Assembly: GCF_905171765.1 (NCBI RefSeq)
Contig: NC_053391.1
Span: 656,241,750 to 656,305,749 of the forward strand
DNA length: 64,000 nucleotides
Reading direction: 5' to 3'
DNA from: Bufo bufo
Lineage: Eukaryota; Chordata; Amphibia; Anura; Bufonidae
Part shown: positions 11,829 through 22,764 of the stretch, piece after piece
How the letters are laid out: each line of letters opens with the position of its first letter
How positions within the stretch are numbered: the stretch's first letter is position 1
Made by a program: the position numbers and the translations under genes
The notes under the pieces: model-generated
The model's input: the letters and a program-made list of their open reading frames with translations, nothing else
The model's database searches: none
What the model was told of the DNA's origin: nothing

Positions 11829-13276
11829 ATTAAAAGGGTTGTCCCAGCACACTCCCAACTGCCACCAGCTGGATCTACTGTTAGATGCTGTGACAGTTAC
11901 AGGGAGATAGCTGCAGTAGAAAGGACACACCCCCTGAGCTGTGATAAGGGAGAGAGCTGCAGCCCCCTGAGCTGTGATAAGGGAGAGAGCTGCAGCCCCC
12001 TGAGCTGTGATAAGGGAGAGAGCTGCAGCCCCCTGAGCTGTGATAAGGGAGAGAGCTGCAGCCCCCTGAGCTGTGATAGGGAGAGAGCTGCAGCCCCCTG
12101 AGCTGTGATAGGGAGAGAGCTGCAGTCCCCTCAGCTGTGATAGGGAGAGAGCTGCAGCCCCCTCAGCTGTGATAGGGAGAGAGCTGCAGCCCCCTGAGCT
12201 GTGATAAGGGAGAGAGCTGCAGCCCCCTCAGCTGTGATAGGGAGAGAGCTGCAGCCCCCTGAGCTGTGATAGGGAGAGAGCTGCAGCCCCCTGAGCTGTG
12301 ATAGGGAGAGAGCTGCAGCCCCCTGAGCTGTGATAGGGAGAGAGCTGCAGTCCCCTCAGCTGTGATAGGGAGAGAGCTGCAGCCCCCTCAGCTGCGATAG
12401 GGAGAGAGCTGCAGCCCCCTCAGCTGTGATAGGGAGAGAGCTGCAGCCCCCTGAGCTGTGATAAGGGAGAGAGCTGCAGCCCCCTCAGCTGTGATAGGGA
12501 GAGAGCTGCAGCCCCCTCAGCTGTGATAGGGAGAGAGCTGCAGCCCCCTCAGCTGTGATAGGGAGAGAGCTGCAGCCCCCTGAGCTGTGATAGGGAGAGA
12601 GCTGCAGCCACCTCAGCTGTGATAGGGAGAGAGCTGCAGCCCCCCTGAGCTGTGATAAGGGAGAGAGCTGCAGCCCCCTGAGCTGTGATAGGGAGAGAGC
12701 TGCAGCCCCCTGAGCTGTGATAGGGAGAGAGATGCAGCCCCCTGAGCTGTGATAAGGGAGAGAGCTGCAGCCCCCTGAGCTGTGACAGGGAGAGAGCTGC
12801 AGCCCCCTGAGCTGTGACAGGGAGAGAGCTGCAGCCCCCTGAGCTGTGACAGGGAGAGAGCTGCAGCCCCCTGAGCTGTGACAGGGAGAGAGCTGCAGCC
12901 CCCTGAGCTGTGATAAGGGAGAGAGCTGCAGCCCCCTGAGCTGTGATAGGGAGAGAGATGCAGCCCCCTGAGCTGTGATAGGGAGAGAGATGCAGCCCCC
13001 TGAGCTGTGATAGGGAGAGAGCTGCAGCCCCCTGAGCTGTGATAGGGAGAGAGCTGCAGCCCCCTGAGCTGTGATAGGGAGAGAGCTGCAGCAGAAAGGA
13101 AAGGGGTTGTCTCACAGCTGATGGATTGCAAGGTGGTCATAACCATGGAAACCAGCAGTGTATAATATGATGGAAAAATGAATCCAGCCAGCAAAGGAGG
13201 TAATATGGACAATCACAATACATTAGTAAGTTCTCTACGTAATAAGTGCTATTTGCTGAAGTGGGATAACCTTTAA
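11829..13276. mobile_element. TTAA MITE swollen by a minisatellite
   Basis: The left part (TTAAAAGGGTTGTCCCAGC) and right part (GGTGGTCATAACCATGGAAAC ... GATAACCTTTAA) match the MITE family at 19341-19779 and 42215-42560. The interior is replaced by the 32-bp array 11932-13092, whose unit resembles the element's own sequence at the array's left edge (GCTGCAGTAGAAAGGACAC against GCTGCAGCAGAAAGGAAAG at the right edge). Confidence 0.6.
11932..13092. repeat. Minisatellite, 32/33-bp unit
   Basis: Tandem copies of CTGAGCTGTGATAGGGAGAG + AGCTGCAGCCCC (32 bp; 33 where AAGGG replaces AGGG), about 36 copies by length. Variants (TGACAGGG, GAGATGCAG, CTCAGCTG) fall in runs, a sign of local expansion by unequal exchange or slippage. 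Because 32 is not a multiple of 3, the open frames through it are artefacts and not a protein. Confidence 0.95.
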
Positions 13277-14481
13277 TTTTGTGCGCCAAAGTTACTACCA
13301 TTACTAGACTATACACGATTATTAATGTCAGTTAAAAGGCCCTTTACTTTACATGAAAAACAGTTTTTTAATTGCTTAATCCTTTGCTGGAATATTAGCA
13401 GGCATGGGATTCAGTCGGTTCTGCTGACCCGATTGTTTCAATTATAACTGGGTCAGAAAACGGTGCGCTGGCTTAATCCCATTACACAGATAAATAGATA
13501 TCCACAAAATATCCAGAAATACAGGCCTTGACTAAGGCATCATTATGTAGGGCGTAAACTTTCCATGGGTGAATAAAGGGTCCACCACCCTTTTCACACT
13601 ATTCGGAGTGTTGCCTCTTTTTCTGGATATTTCCTGGATGTCTGTTGGATCCTGGTCCTTGTATTCTGGAGGGATTGCACCCATTTTTATTTTTTTACTG
13701 TGACAAACACAGGATTCACTATTCACAATAGGTGATATCACAGCTTATCTTTATCCTGCCCATAGACCTCACAAGTGAATTTCCCACTAGGCCAATGCCC
13801 ATGGGGTCAACCAAGTCCTCCTCACGGCTCCCAGCCGGGTACATAATGATCTCATGCTCTCAGCATTAATTAATGCTAGGAGCATCAGGTACTTCTGCAC
13901 CTGACCAGCAGCCGCAGGTGTCCTGCTGAACTCAACTGTATCACCATCCTCAGGACAGTGATACCGTTGAATACTGTGGTGAGGGCGGCAATGTTTTGTG
14001 CTGTACTGTGTTATTTGGTTCTGCTGGGGCGGTATTTTGTGTTGTCCTGCAATATTGCAGGCCCCGCCTACTTCTGTGCTCCCTGCCTACCTATGTTGCC
14101 CTGCCTTCTGTCAAGTTAGACCCTCCTACAACATGGAGCCACTTTTCTTTTTTTTTCTTCCAGGGCCACTTTAAGTTCCCAATCCGCCCATGCTCCTGAC
14201 CTCTGCACAGGTCACAGAGGATGCCCAGAAAACTCTGCCATAGAAGTCAGTGAGCCCCCTCCAGTCTATTGTATCTATGGCCCATGAGGCTCCCATAAAG
14301 CATCTCTGAAAGTGCTGGGAACAGCTCAGGCAAGATGGCCGCCCTACAACCAGGTTCAGAAATAAAATAAAAATAAAAAATGAAAACCATAAAATAAAAT
14401 CTGATTAGAAAAAAAGGAATATATGTGTCACTATCTGGTTTTAACTGACAGAAAAACATATAGGTGACACTTTCCCTTTAA
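13277..14481. other. No feature recognised
   Basis: Intron 5 sequence without clear repeats. The short T-runs and small ORFs have no recognisable similarity. Confidence 0.5.
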
Positions 14482-14850
14482 TTAAAGGGGTATTCTGATT
14501 GTTTGAAGTTACCCACAGGATAAGGGATCACTATTAGATCGGGGGGTCCTACCACTGAGACCCCACCGATCACGAGAATGGGGCCCGTACCCCGAAATGA
14601 ACAGAGCGGCTGGTCGGGCATGTGCGCAGCCGCTCCATTCATTTCTATGGGAATTCCGGAAATAGTGGAGCGCTGTACTCGATTATCTCCGGAACTCCCA
14701 TAGAAATGAATGGAGTGACCACGCGCATTTGTGACCGGCCATTCCATTCATTGCAGGGGGTGCTGATCGGTGGCGGTCCCAGTGGTAGGACCCCCATCGA
14801 TCTAATAGTTATCCCCGTGGAAACCTGAAACAACCGGAATACCCCTTTAA
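14482..14850. mobile_element. TTAA-type MITE
   Basis: TTAAAGGGGTATTCTGATTG at the left and CGGAATACCCCTTTAA at the right. Two inverted GGGGTCCTACCACTGAGACC blocks and a central ATTCATTTCTATGGGA palindrome. Member of the 977-1195 family, well preserved. Confidence 0.8.
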
Positions 14851-14925
14851 GACTATTTTATGGAAGGCATTGCACCTCTATGACCAGCAGACGCTGAAGT
14901 TGAACCTACTGTACAGTACTAATGA

Positions 14926-15983
14926 TATACACTCAGCTAAAGAATTATTAATAACACCATACTAATTCGGTGTTGGACCCCCTTTTGCCTTAAGAACTGC
15001 CTTAATTCTACGTGGCATTGATTCAACAAGGTGCTGATAGCATTCTTTAGAAATGTTGGCCCATATTGATAGGATAGCATCTTGCAGTTGATGGAGATTT
15101 GAGGGATGCACATCCAGGGCACGAAGCTCCCGTTCCACCACATCCCAAAGATGCTCTATTGGGTTGAGATCTGGTGACTGTGGGGGCCATTTTAGTACAG
15201 TGAACTCATTGTCATGTTCAAGAAACCTATTTGAAATGATTCGAGCTTTGTGACATGGTGCATTATCCTGCTGGAAGTAGCCATCAGAGGACGGATACAT
15301 GTTCTCATTCTGTTTACGCCATATTCGGACTCTACCATTTGAATGTCTCAACAGAAATCTAGACTCATCAGACCAGGCAACATTTTTCCAGTCTTCAACA
15401 GTCCAATTTTGGTGAGCTCGTGCAAATTGTAGCCTCTTTTTCCTATTTGTAGTGGAGATGAGTGGTACCCGGTGGGGTCTTCTGCTGTTGTAGCCCATCC
15501 GCCTCAAGGTCGTGCGTGTTGTGGCTTCACAAATGCTTTGCTGCATACCTCGGTTGTAACGAGTGGTTATTTCAGTCAACGTTGCTCTTCTATCAGCTTG
15601 AATCAGTCGGCCCATTCTCCTCTGACCTCTAGCATCCACAAGGCATTTTTGCCCACAGGACCGCCGCATACTGGATGTTTTTCCCTTTTCACACCATTCT
15701 TTGTAAACCCTAGAAATGGTTGTGCGTGAAAATCCCAGTAACTGAGCAGATTGTGAAATACTCAGACCGGCCCGTCTGGCACCAACAACCATGCCACGCT
15801 CAAAATTGCTTAAATCACCTTTCTTTCCCATTCTGACATTCAGTTTGGAGTTCAGGAGATTGTCTTGACCAGGAGCACCCCCCTAAATGCATTGAAGCAA
15901 CTGCCATGTGATTGGTTGACTAGATAATTGCATTAATGAGAAATAGAACAGGTGTTCCTAATAATTCTTCAGGTGAGTGTATA
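14926..15983 (-). mobile_element. Tc1/mariner element, internally deleted
   Basis: The ends TATACACTCAGCTAAAGAAT (left) and, on the other strand, TATACACTCACCTGAAGAAT (right) form inverted repeats, with TA at both borders as expected for Tc1/mariner insertion. About 1.06 kb in all, holding the transposase frame at 14962-15831. The good TIR match and open frame point to a fairly recent insertion into CEP126 intron 5. Confidence 0.93.
14962..15831 (-). pseudogene. Tc1-like transposase, in-frame internal deletion
   Basis: 289 codons, against about 340 for the family. Starts MGKKGDLSNFERGMVVGARR, followed by the paired HTH domain (LLGFSRTTISRVYKEW) and a second HTH (TLRRMGYNSRRPHRVPL). The catalytic triad is present: D in AWSDESRF, D in QQDNAPCH, E in NPIEHLW. 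Only 33 residues separate the first two Asp, where intact relatives have about 85-90, so roughly 50 residues of the RNase-H-like fold are gone without breaking the frame. The second D and the E are 36 residues apart, as in the DD36E group. The protein is probably not catalytic but may still bind the inverted repeats. Cut-and-paste transposase on the minus strand. Confidence 0.9.
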
Positions 15984-16184
15984 ACTGTCATGTATGGGCA
16001 GATACAAGGGGTGATGTCCACGACTGTTACCAGAGATCTCAGGTCACCCTAGGTGTGGATTCATCAACCTGTGAGAAATGTTGACCATGCTACATAAGGA
16101 CCGCAGGGAGGACTACTTCTGCTAAACCTGGAGTCTATCCTGGAGGCATAGCTGCATATGTGATAGCGAAGACTTATATCTATC

Positions 16185-16592
16185 TTAAAGGGGTTAGTCC
16201 ACAAAAATGATTTAGCAGCTATCTACAGGATAGATGATAAATAGCATATGGGGGGTCATCTTGCTGGGTCCCTTTCCTTAGAAGGAGAGGTCCCTGAGTC
16301 CCCTCTCTGAATGGGGCTGATGGAGCACTGTCTAATTACAATAAACTAAGCAGTGGACTGATACGCTACTGCTGCGGTCCCACCTTAAAGGGATTTTCTG
16401 GTCCTGAGGATAGGCCACCAATATCTGATCGGAGGGTGTGTGTGGGAGGGAGCTGACACTCCACTTAATGGGAAGAGCTCTGCAGTAACCCGCTCCATCC
16501 ACTCCTCTCCACCCATTTCTGGTGCTGAACCCCTGGCCGATCAGATATAGATGGCTTATCCACATTAAAAAATTCTGGAAAACTCCTTTAAA
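16185..16592. mobile_element. Two TTAA-type MITE units
   Basis: TTAAAGGGGTTAGTCC at 16185 opens a unit that lacks its right end. TTAAAGGGATTTTCTGG at 16385 pairs with GGAAAACTCCTTTAA ending at 16592, giving a complete 208-bp copy with TTAA at both sides. Confidence 0.65.
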
Positions 16593-17083
16593 CGGGTGAA
16601 CAATGGCTGACAGACAGAACAATAAAACGCGTCAGCGTTCACGTCAGCGGCAGTTATTGCTCTGCCATTGTTATATAATTCCAATTACAAACAATTAGAC
16701 GGCACGCTGTTGATACGCCCTTTCTTATTTTACTAGACTTTTAACTCTTACCACATCCTGCCTGTGCTGGCTGCATGACAGCATCCAGATCCACCCACAG
16801 CGCAAGCGTTCGCTCCCTTTACCTGACTCATCTCTACGACACGCTCATTCCAGCGGACTAATGATGCGAGCGCACGTGGAAGCAAAATGCAATAAAACAC
16901 ACGCAAAAAAAACAAAAAACAAAAGCATTATGTCTCGTGAAAAAAAATCTACTGTCATTTTCAGTCTTTCATTCTTACTGAAATCTATCAAAACATGTTT
17001 AAGAAAATAAAAAAATTGACACGTGAGCAAATGAAAGGGGTTTGCATTTTTTTTGTGGCCTCATAAGTAAAAATAATCTTTCT
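16593..17083. other. No feature recognised
   Basis: A-rich intronic stretch with short A- and T-runs. No ORF or repeat is identified. Confidence 0.5.
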
Positions 17084-17572
17084 GTTCAAAATTGTACTTA
17101 TAGTTATGCTTCTAGGTGAAGCCCCCTCTTACTGACATCACACCCTTTCTGGGAAAGTCGGGCCTCAGTGTCGGATGAGGCGGAAAACGCTCCGGGTTTC
17201 CTCCGGGTTCTCCGGTTTCCTCCCACACTCCAAAGACATACTGATAGAGACCTTAGATTGTGAGCCCCATTGGGGACAGTTGGATGCTAATGTCTGTAAA
17301 GCGCTGCGGAATATAGTAGCGCTATATAAGTGCATTAAATAAATAAATACCACTGTTTTCCTTGGTTTTTTCCTTAGTAACGGCTGTTTAAACATTTACA
17401 ATATGAGGACCTTCTCAAGATGGCTCCTCTGCCAGTTCTCTGAGGCCAAAACTGCTTCCCCTCACTTCAAAATTGTACTTATAGTTATGCTTCTAGGTGA
17501 AGCCCACTCTTACTGACATCACACCCTTTCTGGGAAAGTCGGGCCTCAGTGTCGGATGAGGCGGAAAACGCT
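17084..17572. repeat. 108-bp direct duplication flanking SINE/MITE DNA
   Basis: 17084-17191 and 17466-17572 are almost identical (start TTCAAAATTGTACTTATAG, end GATGAGGCGGAAAACGCT). Between them lie a 5'-truncated V-SINE (17192-17347) and the arm TAGTAACGGCTGTTTAAAC...CTGCTTCCCCTCAC that also flanks the SINE at 22008-22275. Confidence 0.8.
17192..17347 (+). mobile_element. V-SINE, 5'-truncated
   Basis: Contains the V-domain core GGTTTCCTCCGGGTTCTCC followed by TTTCCTCCCACACTCCAAAG and ends GCATTAAATAAATAAATA. The tRNA-related head is missing; the break falls exactly at the direct duplication. About 97% like the matching part of 22008-22275 by eye. Confidence 0.8.
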
Positions 17573-17930
17573 TCGAAAAGTCTGTAAAACGGTTAGTAAA
17601 TGTGCTGCAAAGCATGCACGCCCGTTTCTTGGCACAAATTGCACCAAAAAACTAGCGCATTTTCATAAATAAACCTGCCCCCATGTGTTTTTTTTTTTTT
17701 TTTTTTTAAGGTTACAGATCCTAAAATGAAATGTCAGATCTGTAACCTTAAATCTATCCACAAAGAAATGCTCTTCTCTTTCCGTAACTCCCAGACCTCA
17801 AAGGCTCGCGCCTCTCTACTGAATTCTATGGGTGCGTCGTCCAATGTGAATAGGATAATAGGCGCCAAGACCCTCCTTCTCCCGGTAGGGATGGTGTCAG
17901 AGGTGGAATTGTGGATATTCCCTACATTTT
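17573..17930. other. Unassigned intron with a small hairpin
   Basis: A T-run (17688-17708) precedes a short palindrome, AAGGTTACAGATCC against GATCTGTAACCTT, at 17708-17751. The rest is unrecognised. Confidence 0.4.
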
Positions 17931-18600
17931 TAAAGGACATCTGTCAGCAGTTTTGTACCTATGACACTGGCTGACCTGTTACATGTGCGCTTGGCAGCTG
18001 AAGACATCTGTGTTGGTCCCATGCTCGTATGTGTCCGCATTGCTGAGAAAAATGATGTTTTAAAAGGTTTCTGTCACCAGATTTCACCCTATTAAGCTAG
18101 CTGACATTAACGATGTGCTAACATCAGCTCAACCTAACCAGCCTATTCCTGTCGCATCTGTCTGCCAGCCCTGTGCTCTTGTGAAATCTCGCACCGTTCA
18201 GTATTCGGCGCGGTGAGGGAAAGACGATCACCGGATGCCAGCTTCCTCACCGCGCCGTTCAGTATTCGGCAAGGGTTAAATCTGGTGACAGAATCCCTTT
18301 AATACATGTAAATGAGCCTCTAGGAGCAGCTCAGCTTCTCTACAACTGCTGCACCCTCTGCACTTTGATTGCAGGGCCAGACACTTCAAACGTGATCACT
18401 CCTGGCCCTGACTTCACGCTGCACCATGCGCATCAGTATCCAGCGCAGTCGCAGTACAGTAAAGAGGCTCCCTGGCAGTCTCTCCTGTACTGTGAGCCTC
18501 TTTCCTGTACTGCACCTGCGCTGGATACTGATGCGCTGCACAAGACTTTAGAAGTCGGGGCCAGGTGTGATGATATTTACACGGCCCTGTGACGCACCTT
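17931..18600. mobile_element. Foldback element carrying a nested MITE
   Basis: TTAAAGGACATCTGTCAGCAG opens a second copy of the 4821-5252 family. It is interrupted by the MITE at 18060-18302 and resumes TACATGTAAATGAGCCTCTA. Further right an inverted pair, GCATCAGTATCCAGCGCAG against CTGCGCTGGATACTGATGC (18428-18540), forms a hairpin. Confidence 0.65.
18060..18302. mobile_element. TTAA-type MITE nested in another element
   Basis: Termini TTAAAAGGTTTCTGTCACCAG and CTGGTGACAGAATCCCTTTAA are complementary, and TTAA is duplicated. Removing it restores the reading of the host copy at 4821-5252 (GATGTTTTA.TA..TGCAAATGAGCC), so the insertion point is exact. Confidence 0.85.
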
Positions 18601-19340
18601 CAGCATTCCCGCAGCTATGGGACATGTTGGAGCAATGTGAATCCTAACAAATCAATGACATTACTGCAGGTATATTGTGCATGGACCGCGTTCAGGAGTT
18701 CACCCGCCAGCACTCATCAGGCCTCCTGAGGGTCTTTTATATATACACGCACATGTTAGGGCACGAAAAGGGAGATTTCAGAGAAAATGTCTAGTTTAGA
18801 GAAACGCTTTTATATACCCTATTATTAGGATCCTCACCTCATGGTCATAACTGAAAAATAGCGAGAATGGGCGTCTCTCTCCCTGGAGGAACTGTCCTCC
18901 ATGACACAAACAACCTAAGCATTGGAATGAGTACAGTGTAATGGTTTATTCCCCCAGTGGTGGCGCTGCAGGAAAACTGGACACGCTCTGCCAGGCTTCC
19001 CACACTTCCAGATGATCGCTGGTGGTTCAAGCAGAGGCATGCGTTGTGATCAGCCTATTGTCAAGAAGTAGGGATTGTCTAAAGCGGAGAACTCCTTTAA
19101 ACCCTTAGACTGTCTGGGCGACCAGCAGTGCCTGATCTTCCATTACAGGCAAGAAGCTAAAAACTACAAGGAGGGAAGCCTGTGGATTACAGCCACTAGA
19201 GGAAGCATCGGTGCAGTTTGGTTTCGTGCGTCCTTTCGTATCATTGCTCGTTCGAGATAACTTCCAGGATAACAGGCTGAACTGGACGGACAGATGTCTT
19301 TTTTTCAGCCTTACAAACTATGTTACTATAATTGTCATGT
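18601..19340. other. No feature recognised
   Basis: Intron 5 sequence. No repeat symmetry or coding similarity was noticed. Confidence 0.5.
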
Positions 19341-19779
19341 TTAAAGGGATTGTCTCCGTTCAACAAATGGCATTTATCGTGTAGAGAAAGTTAATCCAAG
19401 GCACTCACTAATGTACTGTGATTGTCCATATTTCTTCCTTTGCTGGCCGGATTCATTTTTCCATGCCATTATACACTCGTTTCCATGGTTATGACCACCC
19501 TGCAATCCAGCAGCAGTGGCCGTGCTTCTACACTATAGGAAAAGCCGCCTCTCTGGTGGCTGGGATTGTGGGAGCACGCATAGGCCGGAGCTTTTTCCTA
19601 TAGTTTGCAAGCACGACCACCACTGCTGAATTACACGGTGGTCGTAACCTCTGAATATGAGCCGTGTATAATGTATAATGGAAAAATGAATCCAGCCAGG
19701 AAAGGAGACAATATGGACAATCACAATACATTAATAAGTGCCTTGTATAAACTTTCTCTACAGGATGAATGCCATTTAA
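19341..19779. mobile_element. TTAA-type MITE, foldback
   Basis: TTAAAGGGATTGTCTCCG at the left and ATGCCATTTAATG at the right. Inverted arms: TACTGTGATTGTCCATATTT with AATATGGACAATCACAATAC, and GCCGGATTCATTTTTCCAT with ATGGAAAAATGAATCCAGCC. Same family as 42215-42560 and the MITE at 11829-13276. Confidence 0.75.
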
Positions 19780-20160
19780 TGTAGTGAGAGAACCACCATA
19801 AAGGTACCGCCAACCACCTTTTTGAACAAGCAAACAGTCATTCATCAGGTGATCCTCTCATTCATACGGCAGCTAAAATGATTGTTTGTGGGCAGCCTGT
19901 GGCCCTGGGTAAGTAGGTATGTGCTGCCCATAAACAATGATTTTCCATGCTGATGAATGATCGTAGTAGTGATCATTCCTTCCCATACACAGTAGATGAT
20001 GGCTGCATGTGAATACAGCTTAAGGAGCTGGCAATGACTGGGAACGAGTGCTTCATTCCTGATCACTGACCTGAGTAGTGGCTTATGGAAAAGGACAGAA
20101 AGCCACAGGTCACAGGAGTCGGGGATTTCTAATAATCTAGTTTTCTGCATAGATTATAAG
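19780..20160. repeat. Inverted repeat, unassigned
   Basis: CAGTCATTCATCAGG...AAAATGATTGTTTGTGGGCAGC pairs with GCTGCCCATAAACAATGATTTT...GATGAATGATCG (19834-19970). Probably a decayed foldback element. Confidence 0.45.
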
Positions 20161-20410
20161 TAGGGATGAACCTTTTACCGAACTCAGGTTCGGTTCCAAG
20201 GTACCTCAGGAACCCGAGTTCGGTAAAAGGTTTTTTACAGTAGAAATTAATTTCTGAAGTTATTACCCGAAGTTTGACGAGACTTAGCGAAGTAATACCT
20301 CATTCGGAGCCAATACATTCTAATACCGTATGGAGCGCTCGCTCCCTACAGTATTCAAACAAAGTTTTATGCGAATCGACTTTGGATCTTTCACCCGAAG
20401 TTGATTCGCT
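20161..20410. repeat. GATGAACC/TTCGG repeat
   Basis: Begins TAGGGATGAACC, with ACCGAACTCAGGTTCGGTTCC and GAGTTCGGTAAAAGG inverted around it, then CGAAGTTTGACGAGACTTAGC and GCGAATCGACTTTGGATC. A second copy at about 49670-49920 shares the same order. The start resembles hAT-like ends (TAGGGATG). Confidence 0.55.
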
Positions 20411-21569
20411 TATCCATAATTATAAGCCACATAAAGTATTGTGTTCATGCTGCATAGAAGCATGTATATTACTTGTGATTGTATAGACAGGTATATACCT
20501 GACCATCCCACAATCCAGCGATTCTGATAGTCTGGAACTTTTCCAAGACCAGAAGCAGAAGTTTCAGCAAATTAGGAGACTCATCAGCACAATAAAGTGA
20601 TCGCGGTGTATTTTATGATATTTTATACAGAAATACATGACTATTAGTGGCCTTTTATATAACCATTAGTTAGGAGAAAGTAGCCATGCAGCCAGATTAT
20701 GCCAACGGAGGGTCATTTTGGCAAACGCCGGGCTGGTATGCCTCTGTAAACCTTTTTCTATCATATAGGAAAATGTAGCCTGCTGAGCATTCCTAGAAAG
20801 AGGAACATCTAAAAAATGTATGATGCACAAAGTATGTGCAATACCTGACCTATTTTACCGTATGCCTATATGCCAGAGACTTCAGTTGGGGGGTATACTT
20901 CAGAGATATGTATACCTTTACAGTAGCCAAATACAGGATGTGAACAGAGCCGTAGAAAAGCTACAGAACCCCTTTAAAGGCACATCTTGGCATCTTCGTG
21001 ATTAGGAACATGCTGCGTTAGTATCCAACTAAGAGTGACACTGCCATCTAGTGGTTTTATATTAAACTGCATGTAAAAGAAAACCTCCCCGACTCGCTTG
21101 CAATGATTGCACTGGGTAAATCACAGCAAACGGCAGCAGTATAGACATGCTGACATGGAAACAAATAAGGGCGGGTTAGCATTCTCATGGCTGAATTCCA
21201 TGCAGAATATTTAGAGCGGGGTAGTTGGGTGTCACCAATCCTCTCATCAATTGGGCATGTCCCTGCATAGTCTGTCTAATAGGTGCTGACAGTGTGGGGC
21301 TGTATAGGGAGACATCCTATTGACAAGGGGAATGGTAAAACCCAGCTGTCAACACATTTCTGGGAGGAATAACAGAGCAACAGCACAATGTTGGATTCTA
21401 AGAAAAGATGCCACAGACTAGATATGTTGCAGGTGATACATGCAGTGACTAAAGCATACGGAAATGGAGCACTGACTTCTGGCCACTTCATCTTACTGTA
21501 GATGCAGCTCGGCAGGGATCTAGGAAGAGAACAGGCCCGATATGTCTGCGCGTGTGACAAGCGGCGTAC
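20411..21569. other. No feature recognised
   Basis: Intron 5 next to exon 5. CACTGCCATCTAGTGG at about 21038 is a common vertebrate repeat motif; otherwise nothing is identified. Confidence 0.45.
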
Positions 21570-21771
21570 CTGCAGGTTGCTTAGATGCTGCTCCTCTAGA
21601 AGGCGCTGCGCTTCCTCCAGTTTGTGCTGGAAGTAGAACTGATTGCTGTCTATCTGGACCGTAGACCTATCGTGAAAGATTCTTTCAAGGTCCAACTTGG
21701 CCGCCGGCTGTTGCTTTCTTGGCCACGTGAAGTGTCCTATTGATGATAAGCTGGAAGGGGAGTCTGATGTT
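21570..21771 (-). CDS. CEP126: CEP126 exon 5
   Basis: Follows a T-rich tract and CTTCCACAG acceptor. It begins RTSDSPSSLSSIGHFTWPRK and ends with the helix HKLEEAQRLLEEQHLSNLQ at a CAG|GTACGC donor. The helix is almost the same as KLEETQKLLEDQHLSNLQ of human CEP126, with identical spacing to the following exon. The first part is variable in the family. 202 bp: one base completes the AG of exon 4, then 67 codons, ending in phase 0. Confidence 0.92.
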
Positions 21772-21910
21772 CTGTGGAAGAAAAAAAAAAAAGATTATTA
21801 CTGGGTTACGTTTCCATAAATCGTATTATTTATGTTAATTATGTAGCACCAACATATTCGGCAGCGCTGTACACAGACCGTCATCACTCGCTATCTAATT
21901 TCCCTATTCC

Positions 21911-22702
21911 TTAAAGGGTAACTGTCATGTTTTCATAAAAAAATCTATTTTAGAATTTGTTACTACTGCAGCAGCATTATGCATAAAGCAATCTTTAGTT
22001 TCTTCACACGGTGGCTCAGTGGTTAGCACTGGTGCCTAGCAGCATGGGGGCCTAGGTTCGAATCCGACCAAGGGCAACATCTGCATGGAGTTTGTATGTT
22101 CTCGCCATGTTTGTGTGGGTTTCCTCCGGGTTCTCCGGTTTCCTCCCACACTCCAAAGACATACTGATAGGGAACTTAGATTGTGAGCCCCATTGGGGAC
22201 AGTTGGATGCTAATGTCTGTAAAGCGCCTCAGAATATAGTAGCGCTATACAAGTGCATTAAATAAATAAATACCACTGTTTTCCTTGGTTTTTTCCTTAG
22301 TAACAGCTGTTTAAACATTTACAATATGAGGACCTTCTCTGCCAGTTCTCTGAGGCCAAAACTGCTTTCCCTCACTTCACATACACACTTGTTGTAGCCA
22401 GCAGCTCCCTGTCAGCCAATCAGATTGGATTACTGAGAGACACGCCTCCTCACTGTGAAGCCTAATGCAGGCATGCAGTGTGAAGGATCGCCCCTCCGTC
22501 TTCTGTTTATACTAAAGGGAAGACAGACAAGCCCTAGTAACGGTCTTTTAAGGGAGCAGTGGAAAGGGACAGAGGACATTAATGAAAGCTGTTGTTATCA
22601 GGTAATTACAGATCTTTTGACAATCATTGACAGACTAACTCAGGTATACATGCCTAGCTCTAATAAACTAGCACATAAAAAAAAATGACAGTTACCCTTT
22701 AT
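21911..22702. mobile_element. TTAA-type MITE with inserted V-SINE
   Basis: TTAAAGGGTAACTGTCATG at the left pairs with ATGACAGTTACCCTTTATA at the right. The SINE at 22008-22275 sits inside. Interior AGACACGCCTCCTCACTG and TAATGCAGGCATGCAG show no ORF. Confidence 0.75.
22008..22275 (+). mobile_element. V-SINE, full length
   Basis: tRNA-derived head with Pol III A box (TGGCTCAGTGGTTAGCACTG) and B box (GGTTCGAATCC), then the conserved V-domain (GTTTCCTCCGGGTTCTCCGG, CTCCCACACTCCAAAGACAT) and a 3' tail ending in TAAA repeats. This architecture defines V-SINEs of fish and amphibians. Mobilised by a partner LINE; no LINE is in the window. Confidence 0.9.
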
Positions 22703-22764
22703 ACACGCACACTCTCTGAGGCCAACTGAATGAACCACCCTGCTGGCCAAAACTTCTTCGGGGT

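Noticed and set aside
12549..13212. Long minus-strand ORFs (188 and 199 codons)
   Set aside because: They are the 32-bp minisatellite read in shifting frames; no stop occurs in the unit.
22008..22090. tRNA gene suggested by A and B boxes
   Set aside because: The boxes belong to a V-SINE head: the V-domain and TAAA tail follow, and no cloverleaf with anticodon arm is kept.
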